From a virus, in IMG/VR virus record IMGVR_UViG_3300043420_001465, positions 1 through 21,519 of that record: a stretch of 21,519 nucleotides of DNA; one strand, 5' to 3'. The translations under genes were made by a program, and so were the position numbers. How positions within the stretch are numbered: position 1 is the stretch's first letter; every line of letters starts with the position of its first letter. The notes below the pieces were generated by a model. That model made no database searches and was not told the DNA's origin. It was given only the letters and a program-made list of their open reading frames with translations. Below, piece by piece: positions 1-6,619 of this stretch.

Positions 1-1
1 T

Positions 2-790
2 ACCACAATAGCCTTAAAAGTATTGGGTTTAGCAGAATCACGACAAGATTGCATAGCTATTTTATCTCCAGAAAAAGATGACGTAGTATCGGCCCCAGGA
101 AGAGAAGTTGATAATGTAATTAATTTTAGAAATACTCTTCTGTCCACTTCTTATGGAGTGATGTCGTCGAATTGGCTTTACATTTACGATAAGTACAGAG
201 ATACGTTTGTGTGGGTGCCCGATAACGGCGATTTAGCAGGAATTGTTGCTAGATCAGATGTTCAGAGCTTCCCGTGGATTCCTCCGGCCGGATATAACAG
301 AGGAGTTCTAAACGAAGTTGTTAAACTTGCATGGAACCCCCGCAAGGCGGCCAGAGATGACCTCTACTTGGCAGGTGTTAATTTTGTCATTTCTCAGGCC
401 GGAAGCGGTCCAGTTTGGCTTGGGGATAAGACTCTGCTGAATAGACCATCGGCATTTGATCGAATCAACGTGCGAAGATTGTTTATAGTTCTTCGTAAGT
501 CGATTTCAGAAGTCGCTAAGGGCTTGATACATGAACTAAACGATGATATCACTCGCAATTCGTTCAAGAATCAAGTGGAGCCTTTTTTAAAGACGGTTCA
601 AACTCGACGAGGTATTATTGATTCCAGAGTAATCTGTGATGGGACTAACAATACTGGCGATGTAATAGATCGAAACGAATTCGTTGCCGATATTTATATC
701 AAGCCGTCTAAATCAATCAATTTCATTACACTTAATTTTGTGGCCACTCGTTCCGGAGTGTCATTTAATGAAATAGTTGGAAGATTGTAG
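2..790 (+). CDS. 18: Tail sheath protein gp18, C-terminal part (5' truncated by window edge)
   Basis: This is the contractile sheath subunit that polymerises around the tail tube and shortens on infection. The frame is already open at base 2, so the gene starts outside the window; the TTG at 23 is not the real start. About 262 C-terminal residues are present. The segments DCIAILSP, YGVMSSNWLYIYD, FPWIPPAGYNRG, LAWNP, INVRRLFI and the end NFVATRSGVSFNEIVG match the conserved C-terminal sheath region in tailed phages (Pfam Phage_sheath family). The tail tube gene follows on the same strand after 79 nt, the usual 18-19 order. The identification rests on family knowledge; the truncation is seen directly. 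Confidence 0.95.
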   Translation, partial: TTIALKVLGLAESRQDCIAILSPEKDDVVSAPGREVDNVINFRNTLLSTSYGVMSSNWLYIYDKYRDTFVWVPDNGDLAGIVARSDVQSFPWIPPAGYNRGVLNEVVKLAWNPRKAARDDLYLAGVNFVISQAGSGPVWLGDKTLLNRPSAFDRINVRRLFIVLRKSISEVAKGLIHELNDDITRNSFKNQVEPFLKTVQTRRGIIDSRVICDGTNNTGDVIDRNEFVADIYIKPSKSINFITLNFVATRSGVSFNEIVGRL

Positions 791-792
791 TG

Positions 793-822
793 GCATAGGG
801 GGGCTTTGGTCCCCTTATATGC
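793..822 (+). other. Hairpin between sheath and tube genes
   Basis: Just after the sheath stop, GCATA (793-797) can pair with TATGC (818-822) around a G-run/CCCC stem (G-run 798-803, CCCC 811-814). No T-run follows, so it looks more like an RNA processing or stabilising hairpin than a strong intrinsic terminator. Confidence 0.35.
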
Positions 823-830
823 TTGGAAAC

Positions 831-838
831 CATAAATA
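831..838 (+). promoter_or_regulatory. T4 late-type promoter element upstream of gene 19
   Basis: CATAAATA is one base off the T4 late consensus TATAAATA and lies 31 nt before the gene 19 start. The phage carries its own gp33 late coactivator at 3946-4188, so late sigma-type recognition is expected. The role is inferred from match and spacing. Confidence 0.5.
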
Positions 839-869
839 AACGAGAAATGTTTTTTAATAGATTTGAACT

Positions 870-1427
870 ATGGCATTTAGAATAGACGAATTCACCGAAA
901 CGATGCGCTACGGTGGCGCACGACCTCATCTCTTTAAAGTTGAAATGGTATTGCCAATCAACCTATTATCTCTAGCTGGTATTACATTGGCTCGAGATCT
1001 TCCAGTTAAAGCAACAGCAACTCAAATACCCGCATCAAACGTTGACGCTATTCCTGTGTTCTATCAGGGAAGAGCAGTAAACTTTTCAGGCAATCGAACC
1101 TATGGTCCGTGGGCAATTTCAGTAATTAATGATGAAGATTTCAGAATTTATGATGCTTTTATTTCCTGGCTGTCTGCTCTTAACGAGCCGCTTGAAAACG
1201 TAAGAAACAGCGGACTTAGTAGTAGACCAGAGCAATATAAATCACGGGCTACTATCTTCCAGTATGGTCAAGATGAAAGTATCATTAAGATCTGGCAGGT
1301 AAATGGACTATTTCCGACAAGCGTATCTGATATAGCATTAAACTGGCAGGACGTTAATCAGATTGAGCGATTCCAAGTGACCTTCGCAATAGATTCAGTT
1401 CAGCCTCTTCCAACTGTAAACCGATAA
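870..1427 (+). CDS. 19: Tail tube protein gp19
   Basis: This is the major tail tube subunit, stacked in hexameric rings inside the sheath as the DNA channel. At 185 aa it is close to the usual length of gp19-family proteins (T4 gp19 is 163 aa). The opening FRIDEFTETMRYGGARPHLFKVEM and later LPVKATATQIPASNVD, FSGNRTYGPWAISVINDEDF and FQVTFAIDSV fit the Phage_T4_gp19 family (PF06841). The ATG at 870 is preceded by a late-type promoter element rather than a strong Shine-Dalgarno. It follows the sheath gene and is closed by a terminator at 1450-1473. Confidence 0.93.
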   Translation: MAFRIDEFTETMRYGGARPHLFKVEMVLPINLLSLAGITLARDLPVKATATQIPASNVDAIPVFYQGRAVNFSGNRTYGPWAISVINDEDFRIYDAFISWLSALNEPLENVRNSGLSSRPEQYKSRATIFQYGQDESIIKIWQVNGLFPTSVSDIALNWQDVNQIERFQVTFAIDSVQPLPTVNR

Positions 1428-1446
1428 AAAGCTTATAAGCGGTTTA

Positions 1447-1782
1447 TTAGGCTCTCTTCGGGGAGCCTTTTTTATTGGAGCGCCTCACTTTAAGTAAACG
1501 CTTTGCTTTGACGATGGGCAATTCCATTAAACTGCTATCTTCTTTTAGTCTCTTTAAAAAAGAATTTGCTTCTGAGTAGTATTTAAATTTACGAAGCGAT
1601 TTTGTCTCTAGCTGATAAACTGTAATCTCGATAGTTGAATGCCTGGGGGAGATTCCAACCGCAATAGGATCTAGCTTATAATATTCTTTAGGGATGTACT
1701 TGTGTATGTCGCCTTTTGGCGCAAATTTCCTGAAGCCTAGCTTTCGAAGTTGCTCTGTAAACGCTTTCCTACTACCCGACAT
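1447..1782 (-). CDS. Small basic protein of unknown function, downstream of the Ntn hydrolase
   Basis: The product is a 111-aa, Lys/Arg-rich protein. The frame stays open back to 1902, but a start there would lie inside the upstream Ntn hydrolase gene. The ATG at 1782, 10 nt after that gene's stop at 1793, fits a compact operon better. The segment RKAFTEQLRKLGFRKFAPKGDIHKY is faintly like small double-stranded-RNA-binding or HicA-type folds, but that is too weak to name it. The tail KRLLKVRRSNKKGSPKRA is strongly basic and is encoded through the gene 19 terminator hairpin. It is third and last in a minus-strand cassette. A nucleic-acid-binding or protease-substrate role would be guesswork. 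Confidence 0.65.
   Translation of the reverse strand: MSGSRKAFTEQLRKLGFRKFAPKGDIHKYIPKEYYKLDPIAVGISPRHSTIEITVYQLETKSLRKFKYYSEANSFLKRLKEDSSLMELPIVKAKRLLKVRRSNKKGSPKRA
1450..1473 (+). terminator. Intrinsic terminator after gene 19 (UUCG tetraloop)
   Basis: GGCTCTC (1450-1456), TTCG loop (1457-1460), GGGAGCC (1461-1467): a 7-bp stem with one G-T wobble and a very stable UUCG loop, followed by TTTTTT. It ends the sheath/tube transcript and lies within the last codons of the convergent minus-strand gene. Confidence 0.9.
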
Positions 1783-1792
1783 AACAGGTAGC

Positions 1793-2419
1793 CTACTTTT
1801 TACGCTTGGTGGTTTTGGATGTCTTTTTAGAGACTTTTTTAACTTGCTTTTTAGAAGCTTTTGAAACTCGGGGCTTTTTAGTAACGGTCTGTAGAAATTC
1901 AAAATTAAATGGCTTGGCTACTGTTTGGCAAAATGAGCTGGATGCTTCAAGGGCTAAGGTTATACGCTGAGTTGGATTGAATATTGACTTAGTAGCATAC
2001 ATTACACCAAGCGCATAGTCGCATCCGCTCCCAATTGACTGGTATCTGTTAGGGGTTTCCACCACGGAAAAATCGTCGGATATTACAAATATGCTCTTGT
2101 GAATTCCTATTAACAAGTCAAATGAGCCCGGCTCGATTTTATTATATCCCGCATCTATAAAAAACTTTTGCAAGTCGGGTAAAAATTTTGTGTGGAGAAA
2201 TAGCTCTATGTCTTTATTTCTGCCTGGAGATGGAGGATTAAATCTATGTTTGATAAGTTGCCCGAATCTCAGGTCGCCACAAAACCCAAAAAGAATGTTA
2301 TTTTTGAGAAATACTTTTTTGTCTGAAAGTGTAAGTTTTGATCCGGATTCAGTTGTAACTAGCGAATCGGCCCCAAACATTATTCCATTATCTGTTATTA
2401 AGCCGACTACGCATGTCAT
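1793..2419 (-). CDS. HslV/proteasome-type Ntn hydrolase
   Basis: The 208-aa protein looks like an N-terminal-nucleophile peptidase of the proteasome beta/HslV class. After removal of Met1 the chain starts T-C-V-V-G. Counted from there, Thr1, Asp17 (in FGADSL) and Lys33 (in LSDKKVFLKN) fall exactly at the HslV catalytic positions. Later SIGSGCDYALGVMYA matches the GSGGPYA region of HslV. The core ends near residue 175 and is followed by a Lys-rich tail of about 35 residues not typical of HslV. No HslU-like ATPase is visible in the window, so it may use a host partner or act alone. It starts 3 nt after the 115-aa gene stop with AGGA upstream. The fold is well supported; substrate and role are unknown. 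Confidence 0.8.
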   Translation of the reverse strand: MTCVVGLITDNGIMFGADSLVTTESGSKLTLSDKKVFLKNNILFGFCGDLRFGQLIKHRFNPPSPGRNKDIELFLHTKFLPDLQKFFIDAGYNKIEPGSFDLLIGIHKSIFVISDDFSVVETPNRYQSIGSGCDYALGVMYATKSIFNPTQRITLALEASSSFCQTVAKPFNFEFLQTVTKKPRVSKASKKQVKKVSKKTSKTTKRKK

Positions 2420-2422
2420 ATC

Positions 2423-2770
2423 TTACATCCTCGAGAAAATAAGTCCAGCTACGTGACTTTTAGTTACTGTTTTATCGCCCATTTGCAAACACTTAATTAC
2501 ATTAGAAACGTGAACATGAAAATCTTGTGGAACGTGAGCCGCAATAACTCCAAATTCCCGCAAAATTTCATACAAAACGTCTAATTCGGAGGCTATAAAT
2601 TTTTCATTATTGTAACAATAAATCCTAGCCATATCTTGAGCTTTTACTATTACTTTTTGATTACTGGGAGAAAGATTGGCAGATTGCTTTTTAAACTCAG
2701 AACGAATATGCACAGCCAATTCGACTAGCGACGGGGATGTAAAATTTGAATCATTTTCTAACGGCATCAT
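2423..2770 (-). CDS. Unknown 115-aa protein, first gene of the Ntn hydrolase cassette
   Basis: I do not recognise this protein. It looks soluble and mostly helical, with a central stretch ARIYCYNNEKFIASELDVLYEILREFGVIAAHVP and a His-rich QDFHVHVSN. It has no signal peptide or membrane segment. Two ATGs lie in tandem (2770 and 2767); the GAGAG upstream is better spaced from the second. The gene is followed 3 nt later by the Ntn hydrolase, so the two are probably co-translated. Its promoter region is the gap shared with the FmdB/phoH operon. Confidence 0.7.
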   Translation of the reverse strand: MMPLENDSNFTSPSLVELAVHIRSEFKKQSANLSPSNQKVIVKAQDMARIYCYNNEKFIASELDVLYEILREFGVIAAHVPQDFHVHVSNVIKCLQMGDKTVTKSHVAGLIFSRM

Positions 2771-2784
2771 AAACTCTCTACTAA

Positions 2785-2793
2785 CTATTTATC
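2785..2793 (-). promoter_or_regulatory. Late-promoter-like GATAAATAG upstream of the Ntn cassette
   Basis: On the minus strand GATAAATAG lies about 15 nt before the ATG at 2770. It resembles TATAAATA and the TAAATAG elements found before other genes here. The spacing to the start is short, so the call is tentative. Confidence 0.3.
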
Positions 2794-2877
2794 TGTCGCT
2801 GCCCTATTTCCAAAAAACTACTTTTATTTGTCATATCAAGTTGTGTTAAAATCACTATAAAATGTTAAAAAATGTCA

Positions 2878-2885
2878 TATAAATA
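2878..2885 (+). promoter_or_regulatory. Exact T4 late promoter consensus TATAAATA
   Basis: TATAAATA matches the T4 late promoter -10 box exactly, and the FmdB gene start is 30 nt downstream. The surrounding gap (2771-2915) is very AT-rich and separates divergent transcription units, so earlier promoters may also be present. Confidence 0.6.
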
Positions 2886-2915
2886 TCATATAACTAATTT
2901 AGTAAAGGTTAATGT

Positions 2916-3185
2916 ATGCCCTCATATAATTACAAGTGCGAGTCTTGCAATCACGAATTTGAAGCTATTAAGAGTATGTCTGAGAGACACTCACCCGAAA
3001 CATTACCATGTTCAAATTGTAATAAAATTACAGTAATGTTGCAGATGGCAGCTCCTGCTATATGCTCATCACATAGGATTACAGGAACAAAATCGTCAAA
3101 ACCGCAGGGCGATTTCGTAGAAAGGATGAAGCAAATTAAACAAAACATGAAAAAGGATAGGCACTCAAATATCCCGGATTTTTAA
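2916..3185 (+). CDS. FmdB-type zinc ribbon protein
   Basis: This 89-aa protein opens MPSYNYKCESCNHEFE, the classic start of the FmdB/CxxC putative regulatory family (PF09723). One pair of metal ligands is CESC (Cys8/Cys11) and the second is CSNC around residues 32-35, forming a zinc ribbon. The C-terminal half is hydrophilic and helical. The family is common in bacteria and phages but its function is not settled; binding nucleic acid or protein through the ribbon is likely. It is first in the operon, and its stop overlaps the phoH start as TAATG (3183-3187), implying translational coupling. Confidence 0.88.
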   Translation: MPSYNYKCESCNHEFEAIKSMSERHSPETLPCSNCNKITVMLQMAAPAICSSHRITGTKSSKPQGDFVERMKQIKQNMKKDRHSNIPDF

Positions 3186-3949
3186 TGGAAGAAAAAAACA
3201 ATACTAATCAAAGCTTTGACGGCGAGATAAATTGTGATAAGGATAAAAAGGTAGAAAAGGTAAAACGTCGCAGACAGAAAAAGCTTCTCAACTATAAAGA
3301 TAAAATTAAAGACGTACAGCCCAAAACAAAAAATCAAGAGCAGCTTTTTCACTCATTTTTTAATGAAAAACATATATTACTCCACGGTTGTGCCGGCACT
3401 GGAAAGTCGTACTGTGCGCTATTCTTAGCCTTAAAAGATTTGTTTGATGGGTATTACGATAGGATAATAATACTTCGATCTATAGTTCCGACTAGAGATG
3501 TTGGATTTTTACCAGGTACATTACAAGAAAAAATAGCAATGTATGAAGAGCCTTATGCTGAAATTATTGATGACATCCTCGGCAGAAAAGGTGCGTATGA
3601 TGAGTTAAAAAGAGATGAAGTGTTAAACTTCAAAAGCACTTCATTTTTGCGAGGATTAACTTGGACTAATAGTTTAGTTATTGCGGATGAAATTCAAAAT
3701 TATACATGGCATGAGATATGCAGTTTGATAACTCGCATAGGAGATAATTCAAGATTAATGCTTTTAGGAGATAGAGATCAAAACGATTTATCTCAACTAC
3801 GAAAAAGTGAGCAAAGTGGATTGGAGAACGCAATCAAAGTTTGCTATAATGTAAAAAGTTTCGATGTTGTTGAATTTGGCGTACAGGATATTCTCAGAAG
3901 TAAAATAGTTAAGGAGTTTTTAAGCGCCAAGAAACGTTTAGGTTTATGA
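3185..3949 (+). CDS. phoH: PhoH-like P-loop ATPase
   Basis: The 254-aa protein belongs to the PhoH family (PF02562). Walker A is GCAGTGKS at residues 68-75 and Walker B is LVIADE at 164-169, followed by IQNYTW. LGDRDQ at 194-199 is the conserved sensor-like motif. The block IIILRSIVPTRDVGFLPGTLQEK matches the PhoH consensus VVTRPAVPVG..LGFLPGTLEEK. The N-terminal 40 residues are highly charged and not part of the family. phoH is common in T4-like marine phages; an RNA-linked ATPase role is suggested for the family but not settled. The stop overlaps the gp33 start as ATGA. Confidence 0.92.
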   Translation: MEEKNNTNQSFDGEINCDKDKKVEKVKRRRQKKLLNYKDKIKDVQPKTKNQEQLFHSFFNEKHILLHGCAGTGKSYCALFLALKDLFDGYYDRIIILRSIVPTRDVGFLPGTLQEKIAMYEEPYAEIIDDILGRKGAYDELKRDEVLNFKSTSFLRGLTWTNSLVIADEIQNYTWHEICSLITRIGDNSRLMLLGDRDQNDLSQLRKSEQSGLENAIKVCYNVKSFDVVEFGVQDILRSKIVKEFLSAKKRLGL

Positions 3950-4188
3950 TTGGTCTTATAGAAATGTTAGAATCTAAAGCATCTTTTACCGAAAAGGTTC
4001 TAAAATTTATTAAACAAAATGATCTATCATATATAGATGGCCTTTCAGATTATTGCAAAAATAAGTCAATAGAACTAGAAGAGGTTGCGTCATTACTTAC
4101 GAATGAGTTTAAAGCCCTCTTACATAAAGAGGCCGTAGACATGAACATGTTTAGATACAAGTCAAATAAAGTAAAATTTGACGATTAA
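3946..4188 (+). CDS. 33: Late transcription coactivator gp33
   Basis: The 80-aa protein matches the short gp33 family of T4-like marine phages (Pfam Trans_coact): FTEKVLKFIKQNDLSYIDGLSDYC, then an acidic ELEEVASLL and LLHKEAVDMN. In T4, gp33 binds the RNA polymerase beta flap and couples the late sigma factor gp55 to the sliding clamp. Genes 33, 59 and 32 are neighbours in T4, and the same order holds here with two extra genes inserted. It overlaps phoH by 4 nt. Length and pattern are strong; the T4 protein itself (112 aa) is longer. Confidence 0.8.
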   Translation: MIGLIEMLESKASFTEKVLKFIKQNDLSYIDGLSDYCKNKSIELEEVASLLTNEFKALLHKEAVDMNMFRYKSNKVKFDD

Positions 4189-4206
4189 GCTCGCCTACAG
4201 CCTTTC

Positions 4207-4260
4207 TAAACCATATATTAAAAAGTAATCCCAAAGAAGACTCCATATGGTTTATTATTT
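4207..4260 (+). terminator. 10-bp inverted repeat with T-rich tail between gene 33 and the next gene
   Basis: TAAACCATAT (4207-4216) is the exact reverse complement of ATATGGTTTA (4245-4254), with a 28-nt loop and TTATTT after it. It could be a partial terminator, an RNA-stability hairpin or a protein-binding palindrome. The stem is AT-rich, so termination would be weak. Confidence 0.4.
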
Positions 4261-4282
4261 CATATAAAACTACGGAGTAGAT

Positions 4283-4657
4283 ATGCCTAGAAAAAGCACC
4301 AAAGCGCCCAGCTCAACCGAAGAAAAACCAAAGCGCAAGCCTGGAAGACCTGCTAAGAAAAATGCCGTAAAGGTTGGACAAGTTGATGAAAAACAAGTTG
4401 TTCAGGAGTCTGAGTTGCCAGAGGATTTGACAACATTAGATGAAATTGGCGAGGGCAAAAACAGCACTATTAATCAACAGCTTGATGAGGCCAGGCGAGA
4501 ACTTAGCCAGCTAAAAAAGATAAATGATGATTTGTTGAATTCCCTGGAAAATTATAAGTATAGGGTAAAAGAACTGTCCGCTCAAGTTAGAAAGTCTTCG
4601 GCTCAAAATCATCAATTACATGTTGAAAATACAATGCTTAAATCTAGGATTAGGTAA
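4283..4657 (+). CDS. AT-hook and coiled-coil protein of unknown function
   Basis: In this 124-aa protein the N-terminal 30 residues are basic and contain KRKPGRPAKK, an AT-hook core (R/K-P-G-R-P) that binds the minor groove of AT-rich DNA. Residues about 60-124 form a predicted coiled coil with regular leucines (LDEARRELSQLKKINDDLL). This suggests an oligomeric DNA-binding protein. GGAG 7 nt before the ATG sets the start. It sits between gene 33 and gene 59, where T4 has none, so a link to replication or late transcription is plausible but inferred. The AT-hook is seen directly; no named family is recognised. Confidence 0.75.
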   Translation: MPRKSTKAPSSTEEKPKRKPGRPAKKNAVKVGQVDEKQVVQESELPEDLTTLDEIGEGKNSTINQQLDEARRELSQLKKINDDLLNSLENYKYRVKELSAQVRKSSAQNHQLHVENTMLKSRIR

Positions 4658-4659
4658 TT

Positions 4660-4965
4660 ATGAATTTCAAAAAATTTACGCAGCCGGAATTGCAGGAGGC
4701 ATTAACTCAAGCAAACTTACGTATAAATCAATTGGAAAATGAAGTTCATCAACTTAAATGTCAATTGGCAGAGCATGAAGTTACACACTGGCCACGGATT
4801 AAGGATTTGCCCGAGGAGGAAAGAGTTCCATTTAGAAATTGGTTAGCCGGGCAAACTGTTCCTCTTATTCCCACTCTGCCATATGAACAGCAAGATGCTT
4901 ATTATCAATGGGATTATGATAGATGGAAGCTAAGTCTTAAAAATAAAAGTATATTTTGGGATTGA
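4660..4965 (+). CDS. Unknown 101-aa protein with N-terminal coiled coil
   Basis: This gene starts 2 nt after the AT-hook gene stop, so it is likely co-translated. Residues 8-42 look like a short coiled coil (LTQANLRINQLENEVHQLKCQL). The rest is aromatic and proline-rich, with THWPRIKDLPEEERVPFRNWL and an end crowded with Tyr/Trp (DAYYQWDYDRWK). I do not recognise a family. Both this and the preceding protein carry coiled coils, so they may pair with each other. Gene 59 follows after 3 nt. Confidence 0.75.
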   Translation: MNFKKFTQPELQEALTQANLRINQLENEVHQLKCQLAEHEVTHWPRIKDLPEEERVPFRNWLAGQTVPLIPTLPYEQQDAYYQWDYDRWKLSLKNKSIFWD

Positions 4966-4968
4966 TAA

Positions 4969-5640
4969 ATGACGGGCAAGTCTGATATCGAAGAGTCCGA
5001 ATGCACGGAAGATTCAGATATTGGGTTTTCTGCATATTCTCAATATATTAGCCTAAAAAATCACTTTAATTGTTCGTACGATTGGAAAAAATACAAAGGA
5101 AAAAGTTCAACAAATAAAGAGGCGTTTTACAAACGAAAAGATCAAAAGTTTTTTCAAATACTCGAAGGCAAGTATACCTCTCAGGAAATTAATCAGATAT
5201 TTTTAGCCAATCTAGTTTACAATAAACATCTGTGGATAGGTGAGCTGCTCAGTGAAGATTGCGTAGCTATATGGCATGAGTGGAAAGGTAGGCTAAGTCG
5301 CATAGACTATCAATTTGAAGAGGATATGAAAAATTGCATATTTCAAGTCCAAAGCAAAAAAGAGTTAAACAAAAAGGATAGTTTAAAATTTTTAATACAC
5401 AAGCCTAAAGATACTCACCCATTAGTCTTGCGATTTCTATGGGGAGGAATGTTTAGCATCGAATCTTATATGCTACTATCGTCTGTGTTGAATCTCAAGA
5501 AAGTGTATCGACCTTTTTTACAAGAAGACCGGCTTTGGTTCGATTTTCAATTTAAGGTAGAAAAGTACGAAGTATTTTTGAGACCAAAATTAAATATGCA
5601 AAAAGCAAAAGAAACAATAAAAATGGTAACGATGGAGTAA
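4969..5640 (+). CDS. 59: Loader of replicative helicase gp59
   Basis: The 223-aa protein aligns over most of its length with T4 gp59 (217 aa), which loads gp41 helicase onto gp32-coated forked DNA. Shared features include YSQYISLKNHFNCSYDWKKY near the start, AFYKRKDQKFFQILEGKY, FLANLVYNKHLWIGE and the RLSRIDYQFEEDMKN helix. The N-terminal 20 residues are acidic and extra. It lies directly upstream of gene 32, as in T4, with a 2-nt gap, and the two proteins interact in T4. The identification is from pattern memory of the T4 sequence. Confidence 0.88.
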   Translation: MTGKSDIEESECTEDSDIGFSAYSQYISLKNHFNCSYDWKKYKGKSSTNKEAFYKRKDQKFFQILEGKYTSQEINQIFLANLVYNKHLWIGELLSEDCVAIWHEWKGRLSRIDYQFEEDMKNCIFQVQSKKELNKKDSLKFLIHKPKDTHPLVLRFLWGGMFSIESYMLLSSVLNLKKVYRPFLQEDRLWFDFQFKVEKYEVFLRPKLNMQKAKETIKMVTME

Positions 5641-5642
5641 CT

Positions 5643-6563
5643 ATGTCATTCAAAGAAATGATGGAGCGAATGAAAAAGAAAGACGCCGTTAAAACGATTG
5701 TCAATAAGGTACAATCGAGTTATGTGGCAGATCAAAGATACTGGACCCCCACCTTTGCTAAAAATAAAGATGGTAGGGAAGAGTCTAAAGCAATCCTAAG
5801 ATTCCTGCCTGCCCCAGAAGGAGAAACTGACGACTTTGTAAAGTTCTTTACGCATTACATTAACGGCCAAGGTAAGAAGAAATACATCGAAAGATGTAGA
5901 ACTACTTTGGGCGAAGCCGATCCTGCCGAAGAGCTTGCTAAGAGGGTTGGCGGCTCTGATAAGAGTGCATATTTAAGATATGGAAGAACTCCAAGATTTG
6001 CAGCCAACGTTCTTGTTATTCAAGACGGTAATAAGCCTGAAAATAACGGAAAAGTAATGCTTCTTGAATTTGGAAATAAAATCATGAAGAAGATTACTGC
6101 TGTTATGAATGGCTCGGATGATCCAATTGACCCAAGAGATCCGATAAATGTTTTAGATCCCCTTGAAGGTGCTAATTTTAAAATTGTTGTTAGCAAACAA
6201 GGAGGTCAAAATAATTATGACGAATCACAGTTTATGAGGCAGAGTGCCTTATTCGATGGAGATCTGGCTAAGATTGAGCAGGTATGGAAAACTGCACATA
6301 AACTTAGACCTCTTGTTGCACCTGAAACATTTAAGAGCTACGATGAGCTAGCGGAGCATCTTAAAAACGTAGTTGGTGAGGATGTTGTAAGTTCAGGGAG
6401 ATCTACTACATCTCGTTCAACTGCAAGGAATACAGCATCAGCTTCTACTAATAGTACAGTAGAGACTGATGATGATGACCCAGATAAGATTTTTGCGGAT
6501 TTAGTCAGCGGAACTGAAACTCTTTCAGGAGATGATGCCGTTGATGCCCTATTTAACGAATAG
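5643..6563 (+). CDS. 32: Single-stranded DNA-binding protein gp32
   Basis: At 306 aa (T4 gp32 is 301), it has the same three-part layout. The basic N-terminal cooperativity region is MSFKEMMERMKKK. The OB-fold core includes LRFLPAPEG, FAANVLVIQDGNKPENNGKV, EGANFKIVV and NYDESQFMRQSA. The C-terminal tail is Ser/Thr-rich and acidic, ending DDAVDALFNE, the part that recruits other replication proteins in T4. Of T4's zinc ligands only a His (71) and one Cys (85) remain; the CxxC is replaced by Ala95/Leu98, so this gp32 probably lacks zinc or binds it differently. It is last in the operon, followed by a terminator. Confidence 0.93.
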   Translation: MSFKEMMERMKKKDAVKTIVNKVQSSYVADQRYWTPTFAKNKDGREESKAILRFLPAPEGETDDFVKFFTHYINGQGKKKYIERCRTTLGEADPAEELAKRVGGSDKSAYLRYGRTPRFAANVLVIQDGNKPENNGKVMLLEFGNKIMKKITAVMNGSDDPIDPRDPINVLDPLEGANFKIVVSKQGGQNNYDESQFMRQSALFDGDLAKIEQVWKTAHKLRPLVAPETFKSYDELAEHLKNVVGEDVVSSGRSTTSRSTARNTASASTNSTVETDDDDPDKIFADLVSGTETLSGDDAVDALFNE

Positions 6564-6588
6564 GAAGTTGTTAATATAGGTTTTCCGG

Positions 6589-6619
6589 CCCCATCTGGCG
6601 TATGTCAGGTGGGGTTTTT
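6589..6619 (+). terminator. Intrinsic terminator after gene 32
   Basis: CCCCATCTG (6589-6597) pairs with CAGGTGGGG (6606-6614), a 9-bp stem with one G-T wobble and an 8-nt loop, followed by TTTTT. It closes the 59-32 operon. The convergent 812-aa gene ends inside the T-run. Confidence 0.92.

Noticed and set aside
23-31. TTG at 23 as start of the sheath gene
   Set aside because: The frame is open to base 2 and the sequence is mid-sheath, so the gene is cut by the window edge.
1783-1902. Upstream extension of the 111-aa basic protein to an ATG at 1902
   Set aside because: It would overlap the well-supported Ntn hydrolase gene by about 110 nt; the ATG at 1782 fits the operon spacing.
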